A DNA stretch of 16,392 nucleotides from the NCBI GenBank assembly GCA_024404435.1, contig JAKSPW010000009.1, forward strand, positions 1 to 16,392, given 5' to 3'. Below the pieces are notes generated by a model. That model worked only from the letters and a program-made list of their open reading frames with translations, searched no databases and was not told the origin of the DNA. The stretch is from Clostridia bacterium (GTDB lineage: Bacteria > Bacillota > Clostridia > Oscillospirales > CAG-272). Position numbers and translations under genes: made by a program. Below, piece after piece: positions 7,428 through 15,008 of the stretch. How positions within the stretch are numbered: the first letter of the stretch is position 1; the number at the start of each line of letters is the position of its first letter.

Positions 7428-8418
7428 CTTCGCTCACCTCCTCAAAGCCGATTTTTCTGTCTTCAAGATACTTGAAGATCCTGGAAACGGATACTTCGTC
7501 GTCGGGAAGCTGCAAAAGCATCTCTCCGTACGCTTTTCCTCCGATGTTTTTCGTATCCGCCCCCATGATGCTAACCGCAGTATGACATTCAAGGGAAAGA
7601 CTTGAAATGACGGGCTCGCTTGATTCCTGACCGTCAAAGACGATCCTGATTATCCTTTGAGACATGTTCTTCGTGATTTCGTTGTTCTGAGGAAGGATAA
7701 GCGTTTTCGCCATCTGAGACTTCGGAGAGAGGAAAATATCCTTGACCGGACCCGTCTCAACGACAGAACCGTTGTCAAGCACCGCGACCTTGTTGCAGAT
7801 CTGCTCAACGACCTTCATCTCGTGAGTGATGACGACGATGGTGACGCCCATATCACGGTTGATGTCCTGAAGAAGCTGTAGGATCGAGCGCGTGGTCTTC
7901 GGGTCGAGTGCACTCGTCGCCTCGTCGCAGAGCAGGACCTCGGGATCGGTGGCAAGAGCGCGTGCGATCGCCACTCTCTGCTTTTGTCCGCCCGAAAGCT
8001 GTGAAGGATAGGAACCGAGTCTGTCACCGAGATCAACAAGCTCAAGAAGCTGTTTTGCTTTGGCGACGGCTTCTTTTTTCGGCACTCCCGTTATCTCCAT
8101 CGGATAACATACGTTTTTCAGTGCCGTGCGCTGCTCGAGAAGATTGAAACTCTGAAAGATCATTGAAATTGAATGACGTTTTTCAAGAAGCTCTTTCTTT
8201 GAGAGAGAAGCCATATCGACACCGCGGAAAAGCACTTTACCCGACGTCGGGCGTTCAAGCAGATTCATACATCTGACGAGTGTCGATTTACCGGCACCCG
8301 ACAAACCTATGATTCCGAAAATGTCGCCTTTTTCTATCTTAAGGGAAACATCCTTGACTGCTTCGACGCTGCCGCCGCTGACGGGGAAGGTTTTGCATAC
8401 GTTCTGCAGTTCTATCAA
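7420..8418 (-). CDS. metN: MetN-type ABC importer ATPase with NIL regulatory domain
   Basis: A 332-residue ATPase energising the MetI permease. Motifs: Walker A GLSGAGKST (38-46), Q-loop Q89, signature LSGGQ (141-145), Walker B VLLCDEAT (161-168), H-loop H199. The C-terminal part (about 255-325, including VSIMGAD and GKAYGEMLLQL) is a NIL domain. In E. coli MetN the equivalent C-terminal domain binds methionine and inhibits transport when the cell is replete. The start is a TTG at 8418-8416: no ATG or GTG is available in frame, an in-frame TGA lies shortly upstream, AAGGGGG is well placed, and the family usually begins MIEL. It begins 34 nt after the ileS stop with no convincing promoter or terminator in the gap, so transcription probably comes from the ileS T-box promoter. 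Confidence 0.93.
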   Translation of the reverse strand: MIELQNVCKTFPVSGGSVEAVKDVSLKIEKGDIFGIIGLSGAGKSTLVRCMNLLERPTSGKVLFRGVDMASLSKKELLEKRHSISMIFQSFNLLEQRTALKNVCYPMEITGVPKKEAVAKAKQLLELVDLGDRLGSYPSQLSGGQKQRVAIARALATDPEVLLCDEATSALDPKTTRSILQLLQDINRDMGVTIVVITHEMKVVEQICNKVAVLDNGSVVETGPVKDIFLSPKSQMAKTLILPQNNEITKNMSQRIIRIVFDGQESSEPVISSLSLECHTAVSIMGADTKNIGGKAYGEMLLQLPDDEVSVSRIFKYLEDRKIGFEEVSEDE

Positions 8419-8452
8419 AGAATCATCCCCCTTTCATATTACTTGAGAATTA

Positions 8453-11400
8453 TTATCTAACGAGGTGGAGTCTGACGTTTTCTCCGTTGATATCCCATTC
8501 CTTTGCATCCTCGGGGAGGTCGTGAGTCAGGATGATCTCACGTCCGAGAACTGCGGGAAGGATCTTGTCGGAGTATTTTCCGACGATCTCCGTGATCTTT
8601 TCACCTGCGTCGGCATAGATCGTGATCTTGTCTGTCACGACGAAGTCGGAATCCTTACGCATCGTCTGGATCTTGGAGATCAGCTCGCGGACGAAGCCCT
8701 CGTCGATCAGCTCGGGCGTGAGCGTCGTATCGAGAGCGACGGTGATTCCGTGATCCTCGACGCAGAAGAAGCCTTCCTTCTGTGCGATGGAGATAAGCAG
8801 GTCTTCTTCAGTCAGCTCAACGGTATCTGCGCCGAACGTGAACGTCAGCTTGCCGTTCTCATCGAGTTCTCGTTTAGCGGCGTTGCCGTCGAGATTTGCG
8901 GGATCGAGTGCCGCACGGATCTGACCGAGGAACTTGCCGTACTTCGGTCCGACGGTCCTGAGCTGCGGCTTGAATTCGTACGTCGAAAGTTCAGATGCAT
9001 CCTTTACGAACGAAACCGACTTGACGTTCAGCTCGTCTCTGATAATATCCGTGAAGAATTCATCGAGTTCGGCATCAGAACAAACGTACATTGCGGAGAG
9101 AGGCTGACGGTTCTTGATGTTGGAGCCGTTGCGGGCACTTCTTCCGAGAACGACGACGTCGACGACTGTCTTCATGCTGCTTTCAAGCTCTGCGTCGATC
9201 ATCGTCTCGTCACATTCGGGGAACGTGCAGAGATGGATCGATTCGGGAGCTGATGCGTCGACCGTGCGGACAAGGTTCTGATAGATGTCTTCCGTCATGA
9301 ACGGGATCATCGGAGCAGATGCCTTTGCGATCGTAACAAGGCAGGTGTAAAGCGTCATGTAAGCTGCAGCCTTGTCATCGGGCATTCCGGTCACCCAGAA
9401 ACGCTCACGGCAGCGGCGGACGTACCAGTTCGAGAGCTCGTCTACGTAGTCGAACAGAGCTTTTGCGGCTTCGGGGATCTTATATTCCGACAGATACCTG
9501 TCCGTGTCGCGGACAGCCGAATTGAGTCTTGAAAGCGCATACTTGTCCATGACCGTAAGCGGAAGCTTCGAAAGATCGTACTTTGTCGGATCGAAATTGT
9601 CGATATCGGCGTAGAGCACCCAGAAGGCGTACGTGTTCCACAGCGTTCCCATGAACTTTCTCTGTCCCTCGACAACGGCCTTGCCGCTGAACTTTGACGG
9701 GAGCCACGGAGCGGAGTTCGTGTAGAAATACCAGCGGATCGCGTCTGCACCGTACGTGTTAAGTGCGTCGAACGGATCGACGGCGTTGCCTTTTGATTTC
9801 GACATCTTCTGTCCCTTTTCGTCCTGAACGTGACCGAGAACAATTACATTCTTGTAGGGCGCTTTGTTGAAGAGCAGGGTCGAGATGGCCATCAGCGAGT
9901 GGAACCATCCTCTCGGCTGGTCGACTGCCTCGGAGATGAAGTCTGCGGGGAACTGATCCTCGAAGAGCTCTTTATTTTCAAAGGGGTAATGATGCTGTGC
10001 GAAAGGCATCGAGCCGGAGTCGAACCAGCAGTCGAGAACTTCCGGCACTCTGTGCATTACGCCGCCGCATTCGGGGCATTTTATCGTCACTTCGTCGATA
10101 TAAGGGCGGTGAAGCTCGGGCTCGTCGGGACAGTTGTCGCTCATCTCCTTGAGCTCTGCCACGCTTCCGACGCAGTGCTTGTGTCCGCATTCGCACTCCC
10201 AGATGTTGAGAGGCGTGCCCCAGTAACGGTTGCGGGAGATAGCCCAGTCCTGAATGTTTTCGAGCCAGTTGCCGAAGCGTCCCTTGCCGATTGATTCGGG
10301 GATCCAGTTGACGGTATTGTTGTTTCTGATGAGATCGTCTCTGACGGCGGTCTCCTTGATGTACCACGACTCGCGTGCGTAGTAGATAAGGGGAGTGTCG
10401 CATCTCCAGCAGTGCGGATATTCGTGCTCAAACTTCGGAGCCTCATAGAGCTTGCCGCTGTTTTTGAGGTCTTCGAGAATGATCGGGTCGGCCTTCTTTA
10501 CGAAGATGCCGCCGTAGGGCGTGTCGGGAGTGAGGTTGCCCTTGCCGTCGACGAACTGAACGAAGGGAAGATCGTAATTTCTGCCGATCCTCGAGTCGTC
10601 TTCACCGAATGCGGGAGCGATATGAACGATACCGGTACCGTCGGACATCGTAACGTAGTTGTCGCAGGTGACGAAATGAGCCTTCTTGTGCTGCTTTTCG
10701 GCTGCGATTCCGGCACACTCGTAGAGAGGCTCGTATTCCTTGCCTTCAAGATCCGTGCCGATGAATTTTTCGATGATCTCGTATGCGGGAGCATCGTCAG
10801 TCTTCAGCTTTCCGAGCACGGTGTCGAGCAGAGCTTCGGCGAGGATATATGTATATCCGTCGGCGGCTTGGACCTTGCAGTACGTGTCACCGGGGTTGAC
10901 GCAGAGCGCGACGTTGGAGGGAAGAGACCACGGAGTCGTCGTCCATACGAGATAGTAGGTGTCCTCGCCCTTTGCCTTGAAGCGTGCGATCGCGGAGCGT
11001 TCCTTTACCGTCTTGTATCCCTGAGCGACTTCCTGTGCGGAGAGAGGAGTGCCGCAACGCGGGCAGTAGGGAACGACCTTGAAGCCCTTGTAGAGCAGTC
11101 CCTTGTTCCATATCTCCTTGAGAGCCCACCACTCGGACTCGATATACTTGTTGTCGTAGGTGATGTACGGATCGTCCATGTCTGCCCAGAAGCCGACGGT
11201 CTGTGAGAAGTCTTCCCACATTCCCTTGTACTTCCATACGGATTCCTTGCACTTGTCGATGAACGGAGCAAGACCGTAGCTTTCGATCTGATCCTTTCCG
11301 TCGAGTCCGAGTATCTTTTCGACTTCGATCTCAACGGGGAGGCCGTGAGTGTCCCAGCCTGCTTTACGCGGAACGAAGGCACCCTTCATCGTGTGATAAC

Positions 11401-11608
11401 GCGGGATCATGTCTTTGATAACGCGCGTCAGCACGTGGCCGATGTGCGGTTTGCCGTTTGCCGTCGGAGGTCCGTCGTAGAACGTATACGTCGGGCGCGG
11501 TCCGTCGAGCGTCATGCTTTTCTCGAAGATCTTGTTTTCGTTCCAGAACTTCAGAGTTTCGTGTTCTCTCTCAACAAAGTTGAGACCGGTTGATACCTTT
11601 TTGTACAT
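8453..11608 (-). CDS. ileS: Isoleucyl-tRNA synthetase, type 2 (eukaryote-like)
   Basis: A 1051-residue class I synthetase that charges tRNA-Ile and edits mischarged valine. Catalytic signatures: HIGH as PHIGH (H55-I-G-H58, in GPPTANGKPHIGH) and KMSKS (601-605). The CP1 editing domain begins near 180 and contains WTTTPWSLPSN (222-232), the Thr-rich editing motif. CxxC pairs such as C182/C185, HCWRC and CPECG suggest zinc sites, and DCWFDSGS is the usual tryptophan-containing motif before the second half of the catalytic domain. The PPTANGKPHIGH form of the first signature and the length above 1000 residues point to IleRS type 2, not the ~930-residue type 1 (PPYANGxxHIGH). Translation starts at ATG 11608. 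It is preceded by an isoleucine T-box leader and followed at 34 nt by metN. It is the only ileS in the window. Confidence 0.96.
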   Translation of the reverse strand: MYKKVSTGLNFVEREHETLKFWNENKIFEKSMTLDGPRPTYTFYDGPPTANGKPHIGHVLTRVIKDMIPRYHTMKGAFVPRKAGWDTHGLPVEIEVEKILGLDGKDQIESYGLAPFIDKCKESVWKYKGMWEDFSQTVGFWADMDDPYITYDNKYIESEWWALKEIWNKGLLYKGFKVVPYCPRCGTPLSAQEVAQGYKTVKERSAIARFKAKGEDTYYLVWTTTPWSLPSNVALCVNPGDTYCKVQAADGYTYILAEALLDTVLGKLKTDDAPAYEIIEKFIGTDLEGKEYEPLYECAGIAAEKQHKKAHFVTCDNYVTMSDGTGIVHIAPAFGEDDSRIGRNYDLPFVQFVDGKGNLTPDTPYGGIFVKKADPIILEDLKNSGKLYEAPKFEHEYPHCWRCDTPLIYYARESWYIKETAVRDDLIRNNNTVNWIPESIGKGRFGNWLENIQDWAISRNRYWGTPLNIWECECGHKHCVGSVAELKEMSDNCPDEPELHRPYIDEVTIKCPECGGVMHRVPEVLDCWFDSGSMPFAQHHYPFENKELFEDQFPADFISEAVDQPRGWFHSLMAISTLLFNKAPYKNVIVLGHVQDEKGQKMSKSKGNAVDPFDALNTYGADAIRWYFYTNSAPWLPSKFSGKAVVEGQRKFMGTLWNTYAFWVLYADIDNFDPTKYDLSKLPLTVMDKYALSRLNSAVRDTDRYLSEYKIPEAAKALFDYVDELSNWYVRRCRERFWVTGMPDDKAAAYMTLYTCLVTIAKASAPMIPFMTEDIYQNLVRTVDASAPESIHLCTFPECDETMIDAELESSMKTVVDVVVLGRSARNGSNIKNRQPLSAMYVCSDAELDEFFTDIIRDELNVKSVSFVKDASELSTYEFKPQLRTVGPKYGKFLGQIRAALDPANLDGNAAKRELDENGKLTFTFGADTVELTEEDLLISIAQKEGFFCVEDHGITVALDTTLTPELIDEGFVRELISKIQTMRKDSDFVVTDKITIYADAGEKITEIVGKYSDKILPAVLGREIILTHDLPEDAKEWDINGENVRLHLVR

Positions 11609-11650
11609 TAGATCACCGTTCCTTTATATTTTCATAAATTTTTAATCAAT

Positions 11651-11676
11651 AAAAAATCGCCCCGATGACGGGACGA
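11651..11676 (-). terminator. T-box-controlled intrinsic terminator
   Basis: On the minus strand TCGTCCCG (11676-11669), loop TCAT, CGGGGCGA (one G-T pair), then a run of six T ending at 11651. Its left arm overlaps the bases used by the antiterminator, which is the switch of the T-box. Confidence 0.9.
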
Positions 11677-11878
11677 AAATATCGCTGTACCACCCGCATA
11701 CGTAGGCAAATGCCTCTTTAATATGCCGCCTCTGTAACGGTAGGCATCCGTCCGGAGTTTTCCTCCGGCTGCTCGGGAGTGATACGTGAACGGTCGTTTA
11801 CGTCGGGCTTGCACCGTCTCCGACTCGCTTGGGTAAATCTGCCGTTCCGCCTGTCTCCGTCGTCGCTTTATTTCATCT
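11651..11878 (-). promoter_or_regulatory. T-box leader (isoleucine-specific) upstream of ileS
   Basis: Read on the minus strand, the leader contains the Stem I distal features (GCGAGTCGG and GGTGCAAGC, about 11830-11802) and a specifier loop ending TATCACTCCCGAGC. Its codon ATC (11783-11781) encodes Ile. Stem III, CCGGAG/CTCCGG (11768-11752), and the T-box itself, GGGTGGTACAGCG (11695-11683), follow. The UGGU (11692-11689) complements an ACCA end with A73, as in tRNA-Ile. The antiterminator can be drawn exactly: CGGG (11696-11693) with CCCG (11672-11669), the 7-nt bulge TGGTACA, and GCGA with TCGT. It is mutually exclusive with the terminator at 11651-11676. Uncharged tRNA-Ile would favour read-through. 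One position differs from the usual UGGNACC bulge (A for the last C). Confidence 0.95.
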
Positions 11879-11884
11879 TTGTAT

Positions 11885-11913
11885 ATTATACCTTAGTGAA
11901 GTTAAAGTGTCAA
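11885..11913 (-). promoter_or_regulatory. Consensus sigma-A promoter for the ileS T-box operon
   Basis: TTGACA (11913-11908) and TATAAT (11890-11885) on the minus strand with exactly 17 nt between: a full-consensus promoter, as expected when expression is set by the downstream T-box and not by initiation. Start of transcription near 11878. Confidence 0.92.
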
Positions 11914-11957
11914 GTGATTTTTTATCATAAAAATATCGATTTTTCCGTAATTTACTA

Positions 11958-11986
11958 TTGAGGATTTTATAAAAATATGATAAAAT
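11958..11986 (+). promoter_or_regulatory. Candidate promoter for holB operon
   Basis: TTGAGG (11958-11963) and TAAAAT (11981-11986) with a 17 nt spacer, diverging from the ileS promoter about 45 nt away. Transcription start would be near 11993, about 30 nt before the holB ATG. Together with the T-box this accounts for the 416-nt gene-free stretch 11609-12024. Confidence 0.55.
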
Positions 11987-12024
11987 TATACTTGCAGTAT
12001 TTTTGAGATCGGGAAGGGAAAACG

Positions 12025-13032
12025 ATGAGAAGCATATTTCCGACGCTTTCGGGAAACGAAAAAATAAAAATGAACGTCGGGCTTGACATCTCTGAAGGTA
12101 TGAACTCCCACGCTTATATAATCGAAGGTCCTGCGGGAAGCGGCAAAAAGACTCTTGCCAGACTCATCGCCGCTGCCGTATCCTGTGATAATCGCTTCGA
12201 CGGGAATGACTCTCTTCCTTGCGGCAGATGCAATAACTGTTCGAGGATAATGAAGGACATATCCGCAGACGTTGTGTGGATCACTCCGGGAGACAAGGCG
12301 TCCATCGGAGTCGATGCCGTCAGAGAGATAAGGCAGGGGCTTTACGTCACGCCGAACGATTCCGGCTTCCGCACTTATATCATTACGAACGCGGAGAAGA
12401 TGACGGTACAGGCACAGAATGCGCTTCTTCTTTCACTTGAAGAGCCGCCGTCATTCGTAATGTTCCTGCTTCTTACCGAGGACAGCGCAAAGCTTCTTGA
12501 AACGATAAGAAGCCGTGCACAGACACTGAGAGTCGAGCTGTTCGACGCACCTTTCACGGAGAAGTATGTGAAGGAAAAGGTTCGCGCCGTTTCAAAGGAA
12601 AGGCTCGATGCCGCGGTCTCATTGTCGGGAGGCGCACTCGGAGCCGCCGTTGAGCTTGCTTCCGGCAGTGCCGAAACGTCCGGACTTATCAAATCGCGTG
12701 CATATGCCGAAAAGCTTGCGTCCCTTCTCATATCCGGGAAGAAGAACGAGCTGCTCACCGAAATATCTCAGAATATGCCGAAGAGTTATGAGGATGCCAA
12801 GGAAATACTTTATCTGACTTCCCGTGCGATCCGTGACGTTTACGCCGTGAAAAAGGCGGACTTTCAGTCTCTCATATTCTTCGCCTCGGCTGATGAAGCA
12901 AAGAAGCTTGCGTCTGCCGTTTCAACGAGAAAGCTGTTGAAGATACACGACAATATAGAAGACGCGGTGACAAGGCTCGCGTCGAACGTATCGGTCAAGG
13001 TCGCAATGATGTCGCTTGCACTTGCCGATTGA
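12025..13032 (+). CDS. holB: DNA polymerase III delta prime subunit (clamp-loader)
   Basis: A 335-residue AAA+ clamp-loader subunit; with delta and DnaX it loads the beta clamp on DNA. ATG follows GGAAGGGAAAACG. The AAA+ fold shows GPAGSGKKT (35-43), a zinc module C54-x11-C66-x2-C69-x2-C72, the conserved NALLLSLEEPP (132-142), and the IRSRAQ segment (161-166) in the place of the SRC motif. The C-terminal part (about 190-335) is the helical collar domain. Two deviations: the Walker A has K instead of T/S directly after GK, and SRC is SRA. Delta prime does not hydrolyse ATP in E. coli, so a decayed P-loop is tolerable. DnaX paralogues would be longer with an intact GKT. First gene of a holB-ricT string as in Bacillus. 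Confidence 0.93.
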   Translation: MRSIFPTLSGNEKIKMNVGLDISEGMNSHAYIIEGPAGSGKKTLARLIAAAVSCDNRFDGNDSLPCGRCNNCSRIMKDISADVVWITPGDKASIGVDAVREIRQGLYVTPNDSGFRTYIITNAEKMTVQAQNALLLSLEEPPSFVMFLLLTEDSAKLLETIRSRAQTLRVELFDAPFTEKYVKEKVRAVSKERLDAAVSLSGGALGAAVELASGSAETSGLIKSRAYAEKLASLLISGKKNELLTEISQNMPKSYEDAKEILYLTSRAIRDVYAVKKADFQSLIFFASADEAKKLASAVSTRKLLKIHDNIEDAVTRLASNVSVKVAMMSLALAD

Positions 13033-13043
13033 AAGGAGTACCA

Positions 13044-13907
13044 ATGGAAGAAAAAGAAATAATAAACGAGACCCAAACGACTCCGGAGAGCTATGAAATA
13101 GTCGGCGTCAGATTCAAAGAGGGCGGCAAGATATATTATTTTGCTCCCGAAGGAAAGACGATCGAACAGGGACAGTGCGTCATCATCGAGACGGCACGCG
13201 GCCTTGAATACGGCTTCGTTGCCGAGGGAAACAGGACCGTCCCCGCAAAAGACGTCGTTCTTCCTCTCAGACCCGTCGTCCGTATTGCGAACGACAAGGA
13301 CAAAAAACAGTACGAATACAACAAAGAGCTTGAAGTATCAGCAATGGAAGAGTGCAAGAAGAAGATCGCGGAGCACGGGCTCGAAATGAAGCTGATCGAG
13401 GCTGAATACACTTTTGACAATTCAAAATTGATGTTCTACTTCACGGCTGAATCGAGAGTCGACTTCCGTGAGCTCGTCAAGGACCTTGCGTCCGTTTTCA
13501 AGACGAGGATAGAACTGAGACAGATCGGTATCCGCGACGAGGCAAAGATGCTCGGAGGTATCGGCATCTGCGGCAGACCCTTCTGCTGTGCATCTTTCAT
13601 GTCCGACTTCGTTCAGGTTTCGATCAAGATGGCGAAGGAACAGAATCTCTCTCTCAATTCCGCGAAGATCTCGGGCGCGTGCGGCAGACTAATGTGCTGC
13701 CTCAGATACGAGCACGAGGCGTATGAGAGCGAAGCTGCGATCACTCCCAAGGTCGGCTCGAAGGTGTCTACTCCCGACGGTGTCGGCACGGTTACGGAAG
13801 CAAATCTTCTGACGGGTGATCTGAAGGTGAAATTCGTCGACGACAAGGGCGAAAACATCAGAGGATACAACAGAGACAAGGTAAAACAGCTGCCGAAAAA
13901 AGAATAA
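13044..13907 (+). CDS. ricT: RicT/YaaT, PSP1 domain protein
   Basis: A 287-residue cytoplasmic protein of the PSP1 family. The ATG at 13044 is preferred to a TTG at 13029 because AAAGGAG lies 6 nt before it. The conserved PSP1 core carries the Cys pattern G-I-C176-G-R-P-F-C181-C182 and G-A-C213-G-R-L-M-C218-C219. In Bacillus subtilis, RicT with RicA and RicF forms a complex carrying Fe-S clusters that steers RNase Y mRNA processing and affects sporulation and biofilm development; RicT contributes conserved cysteines of this kind. A C-terminal beta-rich tail (about 236-285, VGSKVSTPDGVGTV) looks KOW/SH3-like. It follows holB by 11 nt and precedes a ferredoxin gene. Whether RicA and RicF partners exist cannot be seen here. 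Confidence 0.93.
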   Translation: MEEKEIINETQTTPESYEIVGVRFKEGGKIYYFAPEGKTIEQGQCVIIETARGLEYGFVAEGNRTVPAKDVVLPLRPVVRIANDKDKKQYEYNKELEVSAMEECKKKIAEHGLEMKLIEAEYTFDNSKLMFYFTAESRVDFRELVKDLASVFKTRIELRQIGIRDEAKMLGGIGICGRPFCCASFMSDFVQVSIKMAKEQNLSLNSAKISGACGRLMCCLRYEHEAYESEAAITPKVGSKVSTPDGVGTVTEANLLTGDLKVKFVDDKGENIRGYNRDKVKQLPKKE

Positions 13908-13948
13908 ATCAAAATTTTTCGGAAAAACTCTTTATTTTTTCGATAAAT

Positions 13949-13957
13949 TGTGATAAT
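13949..13957 (+). promoter_or_regulatory. Extended -10 promoter for the ferredoxin gene
   Basis: TG-T-GATAAT (13949-13957) is a good extended -10 element; no strong -35 lies upstream (TCTTTA-like at best). Transcription would start near 13964, about 25 nt before the ATG at 13989, allowing ferredoxin to be expressed apart from holB-ricT. Confidence 0.5.
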
Positions 13958-13988
13958 ATATAGGATATCAATGATGGAGGGACATATA

Positions 13989-14159
13989 ATGGCTGACAAA
14001 ATTTCCGATGCTTGCCTCGGCTGCGGTGCTTGCGCTGCTGAGTGCCCTGTAGGATGCATTTCCGAGCAGGACGGTAAGTATGTAATCAATGTTGACGAAT
14101 GCCTCGAGTGCGGCGCATGCGCAGGCGTATGCCCCGTCGACGCTCCCGCAGCTGAATGA
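13989..14159 (+). CDS. Clostridial-type 2[4Fe-4S] ferredoxin
   Basis: A 56-residue low-potential electron carrier. The start at 13989 follows GGAGG (6-7 nt) and gives the compact form; the in-frame upstream start at 13950 would precede the ribosome binding site and is rejected. All eight ligands are present in two clostridial motifs: C9-x2-C12-x2-C15-x3-C19-P and C38-x2-C41-x2-C44-x3-C48-P. An additional C23 (CPVGC) occurs where Ala is common. The chain is acidic and ends VDAPAAE. Likely partners are ferredoxin-dependent oxidoreductases or hydrogenases elsewhere in an anaerobic genome. It has its own promoter and is followed by a terminator-like hairpin, so it is probably expressed at high level on its own transcript. 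It sits between ricT and trmN6, where Bacillus has yabA. Confidence 0.95.
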   Translation: MADKISDACLGCGACAAECPVGCISEQDGKYVINVDECLECGACAGVCPVDAPAAE

Positions 14160-14184
14160 TCATACTGAATTAATCAATAAAGGC

Positions 14185-14214
14185 AAAGGCGAAGGCAACT
14201 TCGCCTTTACTTTT
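14185..14214 (+). terminator. Intrinsic terminator or attenuator after the ferredoxin gene
   Basis: A perfect 10-bp stem AAAGGCGAAG (14185-14194) / CTTCGCCTTT (14199-14208) closed by the GNRA tetraloop GCAA, followed by ACTTTT. The T-run is imperfect (TTTACTTTT). It ends only about 18 nt before the trmN6 start, and no separate promoter is visible for trmN6, so partial read-through is likely. Confidence 0.75.
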
Positions 14215-14231
14215 ATGGAACGGACTTTTAT

Positions 14232-15008
14232 ATGGACCGAATATTTGACGAAGAGACCGAACGTCTCGATGAAATAAACGAAAAACTGAAGCTGATCAGC
14301 CGCAGGAGCGGGCTGACCTTCGGCACGGACGCTTATATCCTTTCGGCATTTGCCGGCGGGAAAAAAGGCGGACGGGCAGTCGATCTCGGATGCGGTACGG
14401 GCGTGATATCCCTTCTGCTCGCTTCCCGCGAAAAGTATGACAAAATATATTCATTTGAGATCCAGCCCGAATACGCGGAACTGACGGAACGGAACGTAAG
14501 GCTCAACGGCCTTGAAAGCAAGATCGAAGCCTTGAGGGCAGACGTCAGAGACGTTACCGTAAATGACACGTCCGGTGAAGCTGACGCGGTCATTATGAAT
14601 CCTCCGTACATGAAAGCCGACAGCGGAAGAGGGAACGGCACGGACGACATGAATGCCGCCCGCCGCGAGGTGAACGGAACGATATACGATTTCTGCGCCG
14701 CAGCCGGAAGACTTCTCAAAAGCGGCGGAGCTATGTACGCGGTTTACCGTCCCGAAAGACTCGTCGATCTGACAGATGCCATGAGACGCGCCGGCGTTGA
14801 ACCGAAAAAGCTCATGTTCATGTATCAGACGTTATCCTCTGAGCCTTCTCTCGTATTTGTCGAGGGTAAGAAGGGCGCATCGTCTTCCGTTATCATTACG
14901 AGACCGCTTATAGTCTATAAAGACGGAACGCGTGAATATACGGACGATATGAACCGGATCTACGAAGAATTTTCGACGACTCATCTGACCGAAAGGGGTA
15001 AAAAATGA
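14232..15008 (+). CDS. trmN6: tRNA1(Val) adenine-37 N6-methyltransferase-like protein (YabB/TrmN6)
   Basis: A 258-residue SAM-dependent methyltransferase. The Rossmann motif I VDLGCGTG (50-57), an acidic residue after strand 2 (F75-E76), and the amino-group methyltransferase motif IV N123-P-P-Y126 are all present; NPPY marks N6-adenine (or N5-glutamine) methylation. The N-terminal lead-in (RRSGLTFGTDAYILSAF, about 24-40) matches the TrmN6/YabB family, as does its position immediately before rsmI. In E. coli the enzyme modifies A37 of tRNA1-Val; the substrate here is inferred. The ribosome binding site is weak (GGA at 7 nt, partly in the tail of the preceding hairpin). Its stop overlaps the rsmI start by 4 nt (ATGA), so the two are coupled. 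Confidence 0.88.
   Translation: MDRIFDEETERLDEINEKLKLISRRSGLTFGTDAYILSAFAGGKKGGRAVDLGCGTGVISLLLASREKYDKIYSFEIQPEYAELTERNVRLNGLESKIEALRADVRDVTVNDTSGEADAVIMNPPYMKADSGRGNGTDDMNAARREVNGTIYDFCAAAGRLLKSGGAMYAVYRPERLVDLTDAMRRAGVEPKKLMFMYQTLSSEPSLVFVEGKKGASSSVIITRPLIVYKDGTREYTDDMNRIYEEFSTTHLTERGKK

Noticed and set aside
8419..8452. SAM (S-box) or methionine T-box leader in front of metN
   Set aside because: The gap to ileS is only 34 nt, far too short for any such element.
8465..11206. Long plus-strand open frames (for example 8465-9253 and 10412-11206) opposite ileS
   Set aside because: They lie wholly inside a confidently identified gene, lack ribosome binding sites and recognisable domains, and arise from the codon bias of the coding strand.
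13950..13988. Longer ferredoxin start at 13950
   Set aside because: It would include the GGAGG ribosome binding site in the coding part and add 13 residues not seen in clostridial ferredoxins.
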